This document shows positions 17,567-24,834 of a stretch of 64,000 nucleotides of DNA, in pieces. Both the position numbers and the translations under genes were made by a program. The notes under the pieces were generated by a model. That model saw only the letters and a list, made by a program, of their open reading frames with translations. It ran no database searches and had not been told where the DNA came from. Positions within the stretch are counted from its first letter, which is position 1, and each line of letters starts with the position of its first letter. This stretch comes from Candidatus Gastranaerophilales bacterium (lineage in GTDB: Bacteria > Cyanobacteriota > Vampirovibrionia > Gastranaerophilales > Gastranaerophilaceae): NCBI GenBank assembly GCA_944325545.1, contig CALVAM010000007.1, positions 1 through 64,000 on the forward strand, read 5' to 3'.

Positions 17567-19189
17567 ATGAAATATTCTGAATATTCTGTAGTAATAGTAG
17601 GAAGTGGTATAGCAGGTTTATATTCAGCTTTAAAAATTTCAAAACAGATAGAATTACCAGATGGATTATTGATCATTACAAAGTCAAATTTAGGAGAAAG
17701 TAATTCAATGTATGCTCAGGGAGGAATTGTTGGTGTTGTTCATCAGAATCATGATGACAATATTGATTTACATGTGAGTGATACATTAAAAGCCGGTGCA
17801 GGATTGTGTGAAGAATCAGTTGTGAGAGGGATCTCGGAAGCTTCTGATGTAGTAATAAATGATTTAATAAATTCAGGAGTAGAATTCGATAGAAATAAAG
17901 ATGGAGATTTGACATTTACATTAGAAGCTGCACATTCAGTAAGAAGAATTTTACATTTTGGAGGTGATGCGACAGGAGCTGGAATTACAAATGCTTTAAA
18001 AAAACAGGTTATGGAAAATAAAAATATAAATGTACAAGAAAATGCTATAGTAACAGAGCTTTTGATAGATTCAGATAATATATGTAAAGGTGTTATTGTA
18101 TACAATGAGTTAACAGGTGAGCATGAAATTATATATACTTCTGCTTTAGTATTGGCAACAGGTGGTGTAGGACAAGTTTATAAATACACAACCAACCCCG
18201 AATGTGCTACCGGTGATGGTATAGCATTAGCATATGAAGCAGGAGCAATAGTTCAAGATATGGAATTTATTCAATTCCATCCTACAGCATTAGCATTGTC
18301 TGAAAACGATAAAAACAGATTTTTAATTTCTGAAGCGGTAAGAGGTGAAGGTGCAAAGCTTTTAAATAGTAAGGGTGTAGAATTTATGTCAAATTATCAT
18401 GACAAGCGAGAATTAGCACCAAGGGATATCGTAGCAAGAGCGATTTTTTCGGAGATGAAAAATGAACATAAAAGTAATGTTTTTCTTAATGCTTCAATAA
18501 TAGATCCAACAAAACTATGGCAAAGGTTTCCAACTATATCAAAACGTTGTAAAGAAAACGGTATAGATATATCAAAAAAACCAATTCCTGTTGCCCCAGC
18601 TGCTCATTATACGATGGGGGGTATAAAAGCTACAATTGAAGGAAAAACTTCAATTAGGGGGTTGTATGCAATAGGAGAAGTTGCTTCAACAGGATTACAC
18701 GGTGCTAATAGGCTAGCAAGTAATTCTTTATTAGAATGTGTTGTTTGTGCATATCTATTAGCCGATTATTTATCTTTTGCTAATTTAGCTGTTCCTCAAA
18801 AGATTGATGAATCAATAAAGTCTATAATAGATAAGTATTCAGAACCTTTGGGTGAAGAAGAGTATAATATTAAATTATTAAAGCAAAATTTGAAAAATAT
18901 AATGTGGGATAATGTTGGTATAATTCGTTCCGAAAATTCTTTAAAAAAAGCAAAAGAAGAAATTTTAAAATTAATTGCTAATTTTAAAAGAGATAGAAAA
19001 TGTACAAATACTGGTGAATATGAATATAGAAATATGTTAACTGTTGCATTGTTAATAATTAATAGTGCTTTAAACCGTAAAGAATCAAGAGGTGCTCATT
19101 CTCGAATTGATTATAAGCAAACAAGCGGAAATGTTGGGCATACAGAATTATTTAAAAAATGTGAAAGGAAGTTAGTAAATGTTAAATGA
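17567..19189 (+). CDS. nadB: L-aspartate oxidase
   Basis: NadB oxidises L-aspartate to iminoaspartate, the first step of NAD synthesis. The 540-residue protein has the FAD dinucleotide fold VVIVGSGIAGLYSALKI (8-24), the family motif NSMYAQGGIVGV, LATGGVGQVYKYTTNP, and HPTALAL in the substrate region. The C-terminal helical domain ends with KESRGAHSRIDYKQT, as in NadB and succinate dehydrogenase flavoproteins. The distance to nadC is an 11-bp overlap. nadA, needed for the next step, is not in the window. Confidence 0.96.
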   Translation: MKYSEYSVVIVGSGIAGLYSALKISKQIELPDGLLIITKSNLGESNSMYAQGGIVGVVHQNHDDNIDLHVSDTLKAGAGLCEESVVRGISEASDVVINDLINSGVEFDRNKDGDLTFTLEAAHSVRRILHFGGDATGAGITNALKKQVMENKNINVQENAIVTELLIDSDNICKGVIVYNELTGEHEIIYTSALVLATGGVGQVYKYTTNPECATGDGIALAYEAGAIVQDMEFIQFHPTALALSENDKNRFLISEAVRGEGAKLLNSKGVEFMSNYHDKRELAPRDIVARAIFSEMKNEHKSNVFLNASIIDPTKLWQRFPTISKRCKENGIDISKKPIPVAPAAHYTMGGIKATIEGKTSIRGLYAIGEVASTGLHGANRLASNSLLECVVCAYLLADYLSFANLAVPQKIDESIKSIIDKYSEPLGEEEYNIKLLKQNLKNIMWDNVGIIRSENSLKKAKEEILKLIANFKRDRKCTNTGEYEYRNMLTVALLIINSALNRKESRGAHSRIDYKQTSGNVGHTELFKKCERKLVNVK

Positions 19190-20009
19190 TTTTTTTATAG
19201 AGAATCATGTAAAAATGGCGTTACAAGAAGATATAGGTTTTGGAGATATAACAACAGACTATTTAACAAATGAAGAAGATGAGATGTTTTGTATTCTAAA
19301 TACAAGAGTAGATGGAATTTTTTGTGGGAAAAATGTTTTTGAAAAAGTTTTTAAAGTATTGTCTCCTAAAATAGATATAAAATTTTATTTTAAAGATGGT
19401 GCAGTAATAAAAAAAGGTGATAAAATAGCAGAAATAAGTGGTCCTGCAAGATATATTTTAATGGGTGAGAGAACAGCTTTGAATTATATTCAAAGGATGA
19501 GTGGTATAGCGACAGAAACAAATAAATATCAATCGGCAATAGGAAATTTAAAAGCAAAAGTTGTTGATACAAGGAAGACTACTCCGGGTTTTAGAGCTTT
19601 TGAAAAATATTCAGTAAAAGTAGGTGGTGGAAGTTTACATAGATTTAATTTATCAGATTGTGCCATGATAAAGGATAATCATATAAAATATGCAGGTTCT
19701 TTGACAAAAGCCGTAGAAATTTTAAAAAAACAAATATCTCACGCTCATAAAATAGAAGTAGAGTGTGACACTGTTGAGCAAGTGAAAGAGGCAATATCTT
19801 GTGGTGTCGATATAATAATGCTTGATAATATGACTTTAAGCCAGATGAAAGAATGTGTACAGCTAATTTCAGGTCGTGCTATAGTTGAAGCGAGCGGTAA
19901 TGTTAATTTAGAAACTATAAGAAATATAGCGGAAACGGGTGTAGATATCATATCTTCCAGTGCAATTGTTGCAAAAGCACCAACTTTGGATTTAGGATTG
20001 GATATGTAA
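19179..20009 (+). CDS. nadC: Nicotinate-nucleotide pyrophosphorylase (quinolinate PRTase)
   Basis: NadC converts quinolinate and PRPP to nicotinate mononucleotide. The 276-residue protein has ALQEDIGFGDITTDYL near the start, GERTALNYIQRMSGIATET (about 102-120), DTRKTTPGFRAFEKY and KDNHIKYAG, then EVECDTVEQVKEA and IIMLDNM. All are hallmarks of the family with PRPP- and quinolinate-binding Arg, Lys and His. It overlaps nadB by 11 bp and is preceded by an AAAGGAAG ribosome site. The tRNA-Arg gene starts 10 nt after its stop and may be processed from the same transcript. Confidence 0.97.
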   Translation: MLNDFFIENHVKMALQEDIGFGDITTDYLTNEEDEMFCILNTRVDGIFCGKNVFEKVFKVLSPKIDIKFYFKDGAVIKKGDKIAEISGPARYILMGERTALNYIQRMSGIATETNKYQSAIGNLKAKVVDTRKTTPGFRAFEKYSVKVGGGSLHRFNLSDCAMIKDNHIKYAGSLTKAVEILKKQISHAHKIEVECDTVEQVKEAISCGVDIIMLDNMTLSQMKECVQLISGRAIVEASGNVNLETIRNIAETGVDIISSSAIVAKAPTLDLGLDM

Positions 20010-20018
20010 AATTTAAAA

Positions 20019-20092
20019 CTCCTTGTAGCTCAGATGGATAGAGCGTAGGTCTCCGAAGCCTAAGGTCATGGGTTCAATTCCCATCAAGGAGG
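20019..20092 (+). tRNA. tRNA-Arg (anticodon CCG)
   Basis: A 74-nt cloverleaf is visible by eye. The acceptor stem is CTCCTTG with CAAGGAG and a G discriminator. The D arm AGCTCAGATGGATAGAGC is followed by the anticodon stem TAGGT/GCCTA with loop CTCCGAA, which gives anticodon CCG. The T arm is ATGGG-TTCAATT-CCCAT. No CCA is encoded. It reads the rare Arg codon CGG. Confidence 0.95.
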
Positions 20093-20094
20093 TT

Positions 20095-20301
20095 TTAAGC
20101 TCTTGTGTTTGTGTTTTCAAAAACAATTCTACTTTGACTTAAAGCTAGCATTTTTAATGAACATTCACCCTGTGTACGTCCAATAATACCTATGGAAGAT
20201 AATTTTGAAACAACAAATTCATTTAAATCATCCGGAGATACATATAAAGGACAGTTTTCATCACACTCTTTGTTATCATTGAAAGGACAAGTCTTTATCA
20301 T
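20095..20301 (-). CDS. Small Cys-rich protein
   Basis: This 68-residue protein begins MIKTCPFNDNKECDENCPLY, with three Cys spaced C-x7-C-x3-C, and has a fourth in QGECSLKMLALSQSRIVFEN. The four Cys could bind a metal or an iron-sulfur cluster. A GGAG ribosome site precedes the ATG, and the 3' end lies 3 nt from the tRNA. It follows the transketolase half on the same strand (10-bp gap) and is probably co-transcribed with it. The function is unknown. Confidence 0.7.
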   Translation of the reverse strand: MIKTCPFNDNKECDENCPLYVSPDDLNEFVVSKLSSIGIIGRTQGECSLKMLALSQSRIVFENTNTRA

Positions 20302-20311
20302 AAAGTTCTCC

Positions 20312-21145
20312 TTAATTTGTATAGATTTCTTTTAGAGCAATTTGGAGTTGTTCATCATTAGGAGCTTTTCCATGCCATTCAGCTTTATTTTCCATGAAAG
20401 AACAACCTTTCCCTTTTACGGTATTTGCAATTATTGCACAAGGTTTTAATGATTTTTTTGCCTTTTCAACTGCATTATAAATTTCATTATAATTGTGTCC
20501 ATCAATTTCAATAACATCCCAGTTGAAAGCTTTTAATTTGTTATTTAAATTGTCCAAAGCCATTACATATTCAGTGCAGCCATCTATTTGCAATTTATTT
20601 CTATCAACAATAGCGATTAAATTGTTTAAATTTCTATGGGCTGCTTGCATAAAAGCTTCCCAGCAAGAACCTTCTTGAAGTTCCCCATCACCGGTATAGA
20701 CAACGACATTTGCGTTATTATTATTTAATTTTAAAGCAAGTGAAATTCCGCAAGCTATTGATAATCCCTGACCTAAGGAGCCTGTAGACGTTTCAATTCC
20801 AGGTAAATAATTTTTAGCCGGGTGTCCTTGTAAACGTGATTTAAATTTTCTAAAAGTCATAAGTTCTTCTTCAGGAATAATTCCTTTTAATGCTAGAATT
20901 GAGTATAAAAGTGGTGATGCATGTCCCTTAGAAAGAATAAAACGATCTCTATTATTAAAATTAGGGTCATTTTCCCACAGGGTAGGAATGTTTAAGGATT
21001 TAGTAAAGAGTACGGTTAATATATCCGCTCCGGATAAAGAACCTCCTGGATGTCCTGATTTTGAGTTATGAACCATTTTTACTATGTTAGCTCTGACTTT
21101 TTGAGCGTTTTCTTTAAGTTCCATGATTTCATTATCTGTAAGCAT
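20312..21145 (-). CDS. Transketolase, N-terminal subunit
   Basis: This is the thiamine-pyrophosphate half of a split transketolase, which moves two-carbon units between sugar phosphates. It has NSKSGHPGGSLSGADILTVL near residue 27, the catalytic-site HASPLLY, and the TPP motif VYTGDGELQEGSCWEAFMQA followed by NKLQIDG. At about 277 residues it ends where two-subunit transketolases end. The partner C-terminal half is not adjacent; the next gene downstream is the small Cys protein. I chose ATG 21145, nine nt from the GAGG ribosome site, over an in-frame TTG at 21151. Confidence 0.92.
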   Translation of the reverse strand: MLTDNEIMELKENAQKVRANIVKMVHNSKSGHPGGSLSGADILTVLFTKSLNIPTLWENDPNFNNRDRFILSKGHASPLLYSILALKGIIPEEELMTFRKFKSRLQGHPAKNYLPGIETSTGSLGQGLSIACGISLALKLNNNNANVVVYTGDGELQEGSCWEAFMQAAHRNLNNLIAIVDRNKLQIDGCTEYVMALDNLNNKLKAFNWDVIEIDGHNYNEIYNAVEKAKKSLKPCAIIANTVKGKGCSFMENKAEWHGKAPNDEQLQIALKEIYTN

Positions 21146-21158
21146 AACCAATACCTCA

Positions 21159-21878
21159 TTATATTTTATTTTTATACGTTAAAGCTTTAATTAAAAACAT
21201 TGGTAAAGTTGGGAATATTCTTTTAAATCTTGAAGGTTGTGTAATTGTTCTATAAAGCCATTCAATTCCTAGCTTTTGGAAGATTTTAGGAGCTCTTTTT
21301 ACATATCCGGACCATACATCTAAACCTCCGCCAATTCCTATCATTAGAGCAGGATTAATTATATTTTTAGCATTATAAATAAATTCTTCTTGGCGAGGAG
21401 CTCCTAAGGCTACTAAAATAAGTTTTGGAGATTTTGCCTTGATTTGTGAATAGATTTCTTCATCATTGTCAAAATAGCCGTTATGAAAATAAACGATATT
21501 AAGCCCAGGAATTTCTTGTTTTAAATTAAAAACCGCTTTATTTACGACTTCTTCCTTTGCACCTACAATAGCAACAGGAATATTACTTTTTGCAGATTCT
21601 TCAAGAAGTTTTCTGGCAAAATCTACACCAGGTATTCTTTTAATTTTATATCCAGTAAGTTTTAGGGCTAATTCAACACCAACTCCATCAGCAATAACCA
21701 TATCAGCATTATTTATTATATTGGCAAAGTTTTGATTTTTTTCAGCAGTTTGAAACATTTCAGGATTTATTGTAATTACTTGAGAAACTTGGGGAGTATC
21801 AATCAATATTCTTGCTTTTTTTATGGCAGATTCAAAAGTTAAATCATCAATATTAAAACCTAGTAACTCTACACTCAT
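21159..21878 (-). CDS. WecG/TagA/CpsF family glycosyltransferase
   Basis: This 239-residue enzyme belongs to the GT26 family, which adds N-acetylmannosamine or a similar sugar to a lipid-linked carrier in teichoic acid or surface polysaccharide synthesis. Motifs include TINPEMFQTAEKN (about 35-47), ADGVGVELALKLTG (63-76), IPGVDFARKLLEES, VALGAPRQEEFI, MIGIGGGLDVWSGYVKRAP and the basic C-terminus GIEWLYRTITQPSRFKR. A GAGAGG ribosome site precedes the ATG. It lies about 13 bp upstream of the transketolase half on the same strand. The sugar is not determined. Confidence 0.93.
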   Translation of the reverse strand: MSVELLGFNIDDLTFESAIKKARILIDTPQVSQVITINPEMFQTAEKNQNFANIINNADMVIADGVGVELALKLTGYKIKRIPGVDFARKLLEESAKSNIPVAIVGAKEEVVNKAVFNLKQEIPGLNIVYFHNGYFDNDEEIYSQIKAKSPKLILVALGAPRQEEFIYNAKNIINPALMIGIGGGLDVWSGYVKRAPKIFQKLGIEWLYRTITQPSRFKRIFPTLPMFLIKALTYKNKI

Positions 21879-21919
21879 AATTAAAACCTCTCAAAACTTT
21901 TTCCTAACAAACATTATAC

Positions 21920-21948
21920 TTGAAAAAGAAAAAAAAGTAAGTTAAAAT
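21920..21948 (+). promoter_or_regulatory. Promoter of the small exported proteins
   Basis: TTGAAA (21920-21925) and TAAAAT (21943-21948) are 17 bp apart. The leader to the ATG is about 35 nt with an AAAGGAG ribosome site. Confidence 0.6.
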
Positions 21949-21990
21949 CACAATAAGATTGTTTTTTGCGTATAGAGAAAGGAGTTTAGT

Positions 21991-22305
21991 ATGAAAAAAT
22001 TATTATCGTTATTAGCAATTATAGCTTTATCTTCAAGTTTGCTAGCAAATGCAGCAGAATCACGATTGGAAAATTTTGTAAATAAGAAGTTATCTCCAAT
22101 TACGCAAAAAGAAAAAGATTTTAATGCGAAAGTAGAGGCTCAACAAAAAGCTAATGCTGCAAAACAAGAGGAATACAAAAAACAACAAGAAGCAAGACAA
22201 GCGGCTATAGAAAAACAAAAACAAGAAGCTGCGGCAAGAAGACAAGCCACAAAAGATGCAGTACAAGCTGAAAAAGATTACTGGAATTCTATACTTAAAA
22301 GATAA
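21991..22305 (+). CDS. Small exported coiled-coil protein, copy 1
   Basis: This 104-residue protein has a clear signal peptide (residues 1-21, ending LLANAAES) and a mature part of about 80 residues that is a charged, Gln/Lys/Ala-rich single helix (EEYKKQQEARQAAIEKQKQE). It ends DYWNSILKR. It is a tandem paralogue of the next gene: both share the signal peptide style, ESR(L/F)(E/Q)NFV(N/D)K, LSPIT or ISPIT, VEAQQKA and the terminal W-(N/K)-S. The mature protein should be periplasmic or bound to the envelope. The function is unknown. Confidence 0.8.
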   Translation: MKKLLSLLAIIALSSSLLANAAESRLENFVNKKLSPITQKEKDFNAKVEAQQKANAAKQEEYKKQQEARQAAIEKQKQEAAARRQATKDAVQAEKDYWNSILKR

Positions 22306-22319
22306 GAAAGGAACGTGAT

Positions 22320-22688
22320 ATGAAAAAGTTTTTAACAACTTTAATGATACTTGTATTTACATCTTCATTAGTTGCTAATGCTGCGGAATCAAGATTTCAA
22401 AATTTTGTTGACAAAATGATTTCTCCAATAACAACAAGAGAAAAGAAATTCAACTCTCAAGTAGAAGCTCAGCAAAAAGCTAGAGAAGCTCGTCAGGCTC
22501 AATATGAGAAACAAAAGAAAGAACGAGAAAAAGCTATAAAGAAACAACAAAAAGAAAGGCAAAAAGCTTTAAAAAAACGTCAAAAAGAGGTTGAAAAAAG
22601 ACAAAAAGAGGCTCAAAAAAGAAGATCTGATACAAAAAAAGCAGTAGATTCAGAAGTCAATTTTTGGAAATCAATGTTTAAAAAATAA
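22320..22688 (+). CDS. Small exported coiled-coil protein, copy 2
   Basis: This 122-residue paralogue of the preceding gene has a signal peptide (1-21, SLVANAAES) and a longer, strongly basic helix built of repeated Lys-Gln-Lys-Glu units (KERQKALKKRQKEVEKRQKE). It ends NFWKSMFKK. The spacing to copy 1 is 14 bp and each has an AAAGGA-type ribosome site, so they are co-expressed. A strong terminator follows. The difference in length comes from the repeated helix, probably by slippage. The function is unknown. Confidence 0.8.
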   Translation: MKKFLTTLMILVFTSSLVANAAESRFQNFVDKMISPITTREKKFNSQVEAQQKAREARQAQYEKQKKEREKAIKKQQKERQKALKKRQKEVEKRQKEAQKRRSDTKKAVDSEVNFWKSMFKK

Positions 22689-22700
22689 ATGTTGTGAAGT

Positions 22701-22728
22701 AAAGGAGGGTTTAAAACCTCCTTTATTT
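22701..22728 (+). terminator. Intrinsic terminator
   Basis: AAAGGAGG (22701-22708) and CCTCCTTT (22717-22724) form an 8-bp G/C-containing stem followed by ATTTATT. It ends the exported-protein pair and overlaps the purB promoter region. Confidence 0.8.
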
Positions 22729-22738
22729 ATTATATAAT
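22710..22738 (+). promoter_or_regulatory. Promoter of purB, leaderless type
   Basis: TATAAT (22733-22738) lies 8 nt before the purB ATG. A weak TTTAAA (22710-22715) is 17 bp upstream, inside the loop of the preceding terminator. purB has no Shine-Dalgarno. Confidence 0.5.
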
Positions 22739-22746
22739 TAGTTATT

Positions 22747-24021
22747 ATGATAGATAGATATTCAAGAGAAGAAATAAAAAAGATATGGGAATTAGAGAAT
22801 AAGTTTCAATATTATTTAGATGTTGAACTTGCGGTTTGTGAAGCTTATAGTAAATTAGGTTTGGTACCAAAAGAGAATTTAGAAAAAATAAAAAAAACGG
22901 CATCTTTTACAATAGAGAAAATAGACCGAGTCGAGAAAGAAGTAAGACATGACGTTATAGCTTTTTTAACTGTAATTAATGAATCTGTTGGTAAGGAAAA
23001 TGCAAAATATATTCATATGGGACTAACAAGCTCAGATGTTATCGATACAGCTTTTGCATTACAAATTGAAGACAGTTCTAACATAATATTGAAAGATATA
23101 GAAGAGTTAATTTCTATGATAAAAGAAAAAGCTTTTGAATATAAAAATACTGTTTGTATTGGACGTTCTCATGGTGTTCATGCTGAAGTTATGACATTTG
23201 GATTTAAACTTCTTAATTGGTTGGATGAATTGGAGCGTGCTAAAAAAAGCTTTGAAGTATCTTTAGATGAATTATTGGTTGGTCAAATTTCTGGACCGGT
23301 TGGCACTTATAGCAATCTTCCAATAGAAATAGAAACTTTAACTTGTGAAATTTTAGGTTTAAAACCTGCTAAGATTTCTACACAAATTATTTCAAGAGAT
23401 AGACATGCTAAATTTATGTCAGTGTTGGCTTTAATTGCTTCATTAATAGAAAAATATGCTACAGAAATTAGACATTTACAAAAAACAGAAGTAAGAGAAG
23501 TTGAAGAAGGTTTTGGAAAGAATCAAAAAGGTTCATCAGCTATGCCACATAAAAAAAATCCTGTTTTATGTGAAAATTTATGTGGGTTATCAAGAGTTGT
23601 AAGGTCCAATATGATTACAGCTTTCGAAAATATAAATCTATGGCATGAAAGAGATATTTCCCATAGTTCTGCCGAGCGTATAATATTCCCTGATTCTTTA
23701 ATTCTTGTGGATTTTATGCTGAATAGATTTACGGGAGTTATGAAGAATTTAGTAGTGCATGAAGATAACATGCTTAAAAATTCCGAATTATATGGCGGGA
23801 TTGTTTTTTCACAGAAGGTTTTGTTAAAATTAGTAGAAAAAGGTTATTCAAGGGAGGAAGCTTATAGAATAGTTCAAAAACATGCTTTGGAGGCGTTGAA
23901 TGGCGGGAATTTTAAACAAGGTTTAATATCTGAGCAAATTCTTACAGATGATGAAATTGATGAATGCTTCGATGTAAAAGATTATTTACATAATATAGAT
24001 AAAATATTTGAAAGATTTTAA
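22747..24021 (+). CDS. purB: Adenylosuccinate lyase
   Basis: PurB makes AMP from adenylosuccinate and cleaves SAICAR in purine synthesis. The 424-residue protein shows the fumarase/aspartase superfamily signature GSSAMPHKKNP (about 261-271), HMGLTSSDVIDTAFALQ (about 91-107) and RSHGVHAEVMTFGFKL. RDISHSSAERIIFPD carries the conserved Ser and His region. The length is normal for the short PurB class. No ribosome site is visible before the ATG; instead a -10 box ends 8 nt upstream. The downstream protease gene starts 16 bp after the stop. Confidence 0.96.
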   Translation: MIDRYSREEIKKIWELENKFQYYLDVELAVCEAYSKLGLVPKENLEKIKKTASFTIEKIDRVEKEVRHDVIAFLTVINESVGKENAKYIHMGLTSSDVIDTAFALQIEDSSNIILKDIEELISMIKEKAFEYKNTVCIGRSHGVHAEVMTFGFKLLNWLDELERAKKSFEVSLDELLVGQISGPVGTYSNLPIEIETLTCEILGLKPAKISTQIISRDRHAKFMSVLALIASLIEKYATEIRHLQKTEVREVEEGFGKNQKGSSAMPHKKNPVLCENLCGLSRVVRSNMITAFENINLWHERDISHSSAERIIFPDSLILVDFMLNRFTGVMKNLVVHEDNMLKNSELYGGIVFSQKVLLKLVEKGYSREEAYRIVQKHALEALNGGNFKQGLISEQILTDDEIDECFDVKDYLHNIDKIFERF

Positions 24022-24037
24022 GAGGTAAGAGGTTTAT

Positions 24038-24586
24038 ATGAAAAAGATTTTTACAATTTTATTATTGATATTAAGTATAACTGCTGCTATAGCGATAGAA
24101 AAACCTCGTTGGGTAGGACAACCTATTTATGTGTATATACCAGAGTATGGCAACATGAGTGTTTTAATGAAACAAGCTTTTGAAGCATGGCAAAATACTT
24201 CTAAAAATTTAGTAAGGTTTAAATTTGTATCTTCTCCAAATGATGCGAATATAGAAGTAGAATTTGTAGATTTTGTAGCTAATTGTAGCGATGCAGGAGC
24301 TGTAGGTTGTACAGAGATGATGACAAGAGGTGGTCAATATTACAAATCATATGTAACAATAGGTACAAAAGAATACATGAGAAAAGTTGAAGGTGGACGT
24401 TATGTAAGAAAAATAGTAACTCGTCCCAAAGAACATATTTACGGTGTTATGTTGCATGAAGCAGGTCATGCTTTAGGTTTAGGGCATTCTGCAAATAGTG
24501 GCAGTATTATGTATCCATATGACTTAGATTCTATGCAATATCTAACTGATGAAGATATGAAGCTTTTGTATAAAAAGTATCATTAA
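24038..24586 (+). CDS. Exported matrixin-like zinc protease
   Basis: This 182-residue protein has a signal peptide (1-20) and a metzincin active site, HEAGHALGLGH at 140-150 (H140, E141, H144, H150). The Met-turn is SIMYP (156-160, Met158). It is a compact matrixin-type domain with no pro-domain or anchor visible, so it should be periplasmic or secreted. Two Cys (83 and 91) may form a disulphide. The AGAGG ribosome site and 16-bp gap suggest transcription with purB. A strong terminator follows. The substrate is unknown; host or microbial proteins are possible targets. Confidence 0.88.
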   Translation: MKKIFTILLLILSITAAIAIEKPRWVGQPIYVYIPEYGNMSVLMKQAFEAWQNTSKNLVRFKFVSSPNDANIEVEFVDFVANCSDAGAVGCTEMMTRGGQYYKSYVTIGTKEYMRKVEGGRYVRKIVTRPKEHIYGVMLHEAGHALGLGHSANSGSIMYPYDLDSMQYLTDEDMKLLYKKYH

Positions 24587-24607
24587 AAAATTATTAGAAT
24601 AAAATTC

Positions 24608-24640
24608 AAAAAGCCTTTAAATAATAAAGGCTTTTTGTTT
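24608..24640 (+). terminator. Intrinsic terminator
   Basis: AAAAAGCCTTTA (24608-24619) pairs with TAAAGGCTTTTT (24625-24636) around a 5-nt loop, with a T-rich tail. It ends the purB-protease unit before rpoB. Confidence 0.9.
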
Positions 24641-24706
24641 AAAAACTTAATTGTAAATTTTTGTAAATAAGAGGGTTGAAAAATTGTACAATATACGCTT
24701 ATTAAC

Positions 24707-24734
24707 TTGACGTATTGTTTTGATGTTGTACGAT
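24707..24734 (+). promoter_or_regulatory. Likely rpoB promoter
   Basis: TTGACG (24707-24712) and TACGAT (24729-24734) are 16 bp apart, leaving an AT-rich leader of about 90 nt before rpoB. Repeated TTGTAC words (24684 and 24726) surround it. No ribosomal protein genes precede rpoB in this window. Confidence 0.45.
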
Positions 24735-24834
24735 ATATAACATGCAATAAATGGGATAATTATGTCCGAAATTATAAAATAGAAAAAAAGAAATTATTTA
24801 TATAGTACATCATTAGAATAGATGAGGTGAATTA

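Noticed and set aside
17567-20009. Complete NAD operon nadA-nadB-nadC
   Set aside because: nadA is not present next to nadB or nadC.
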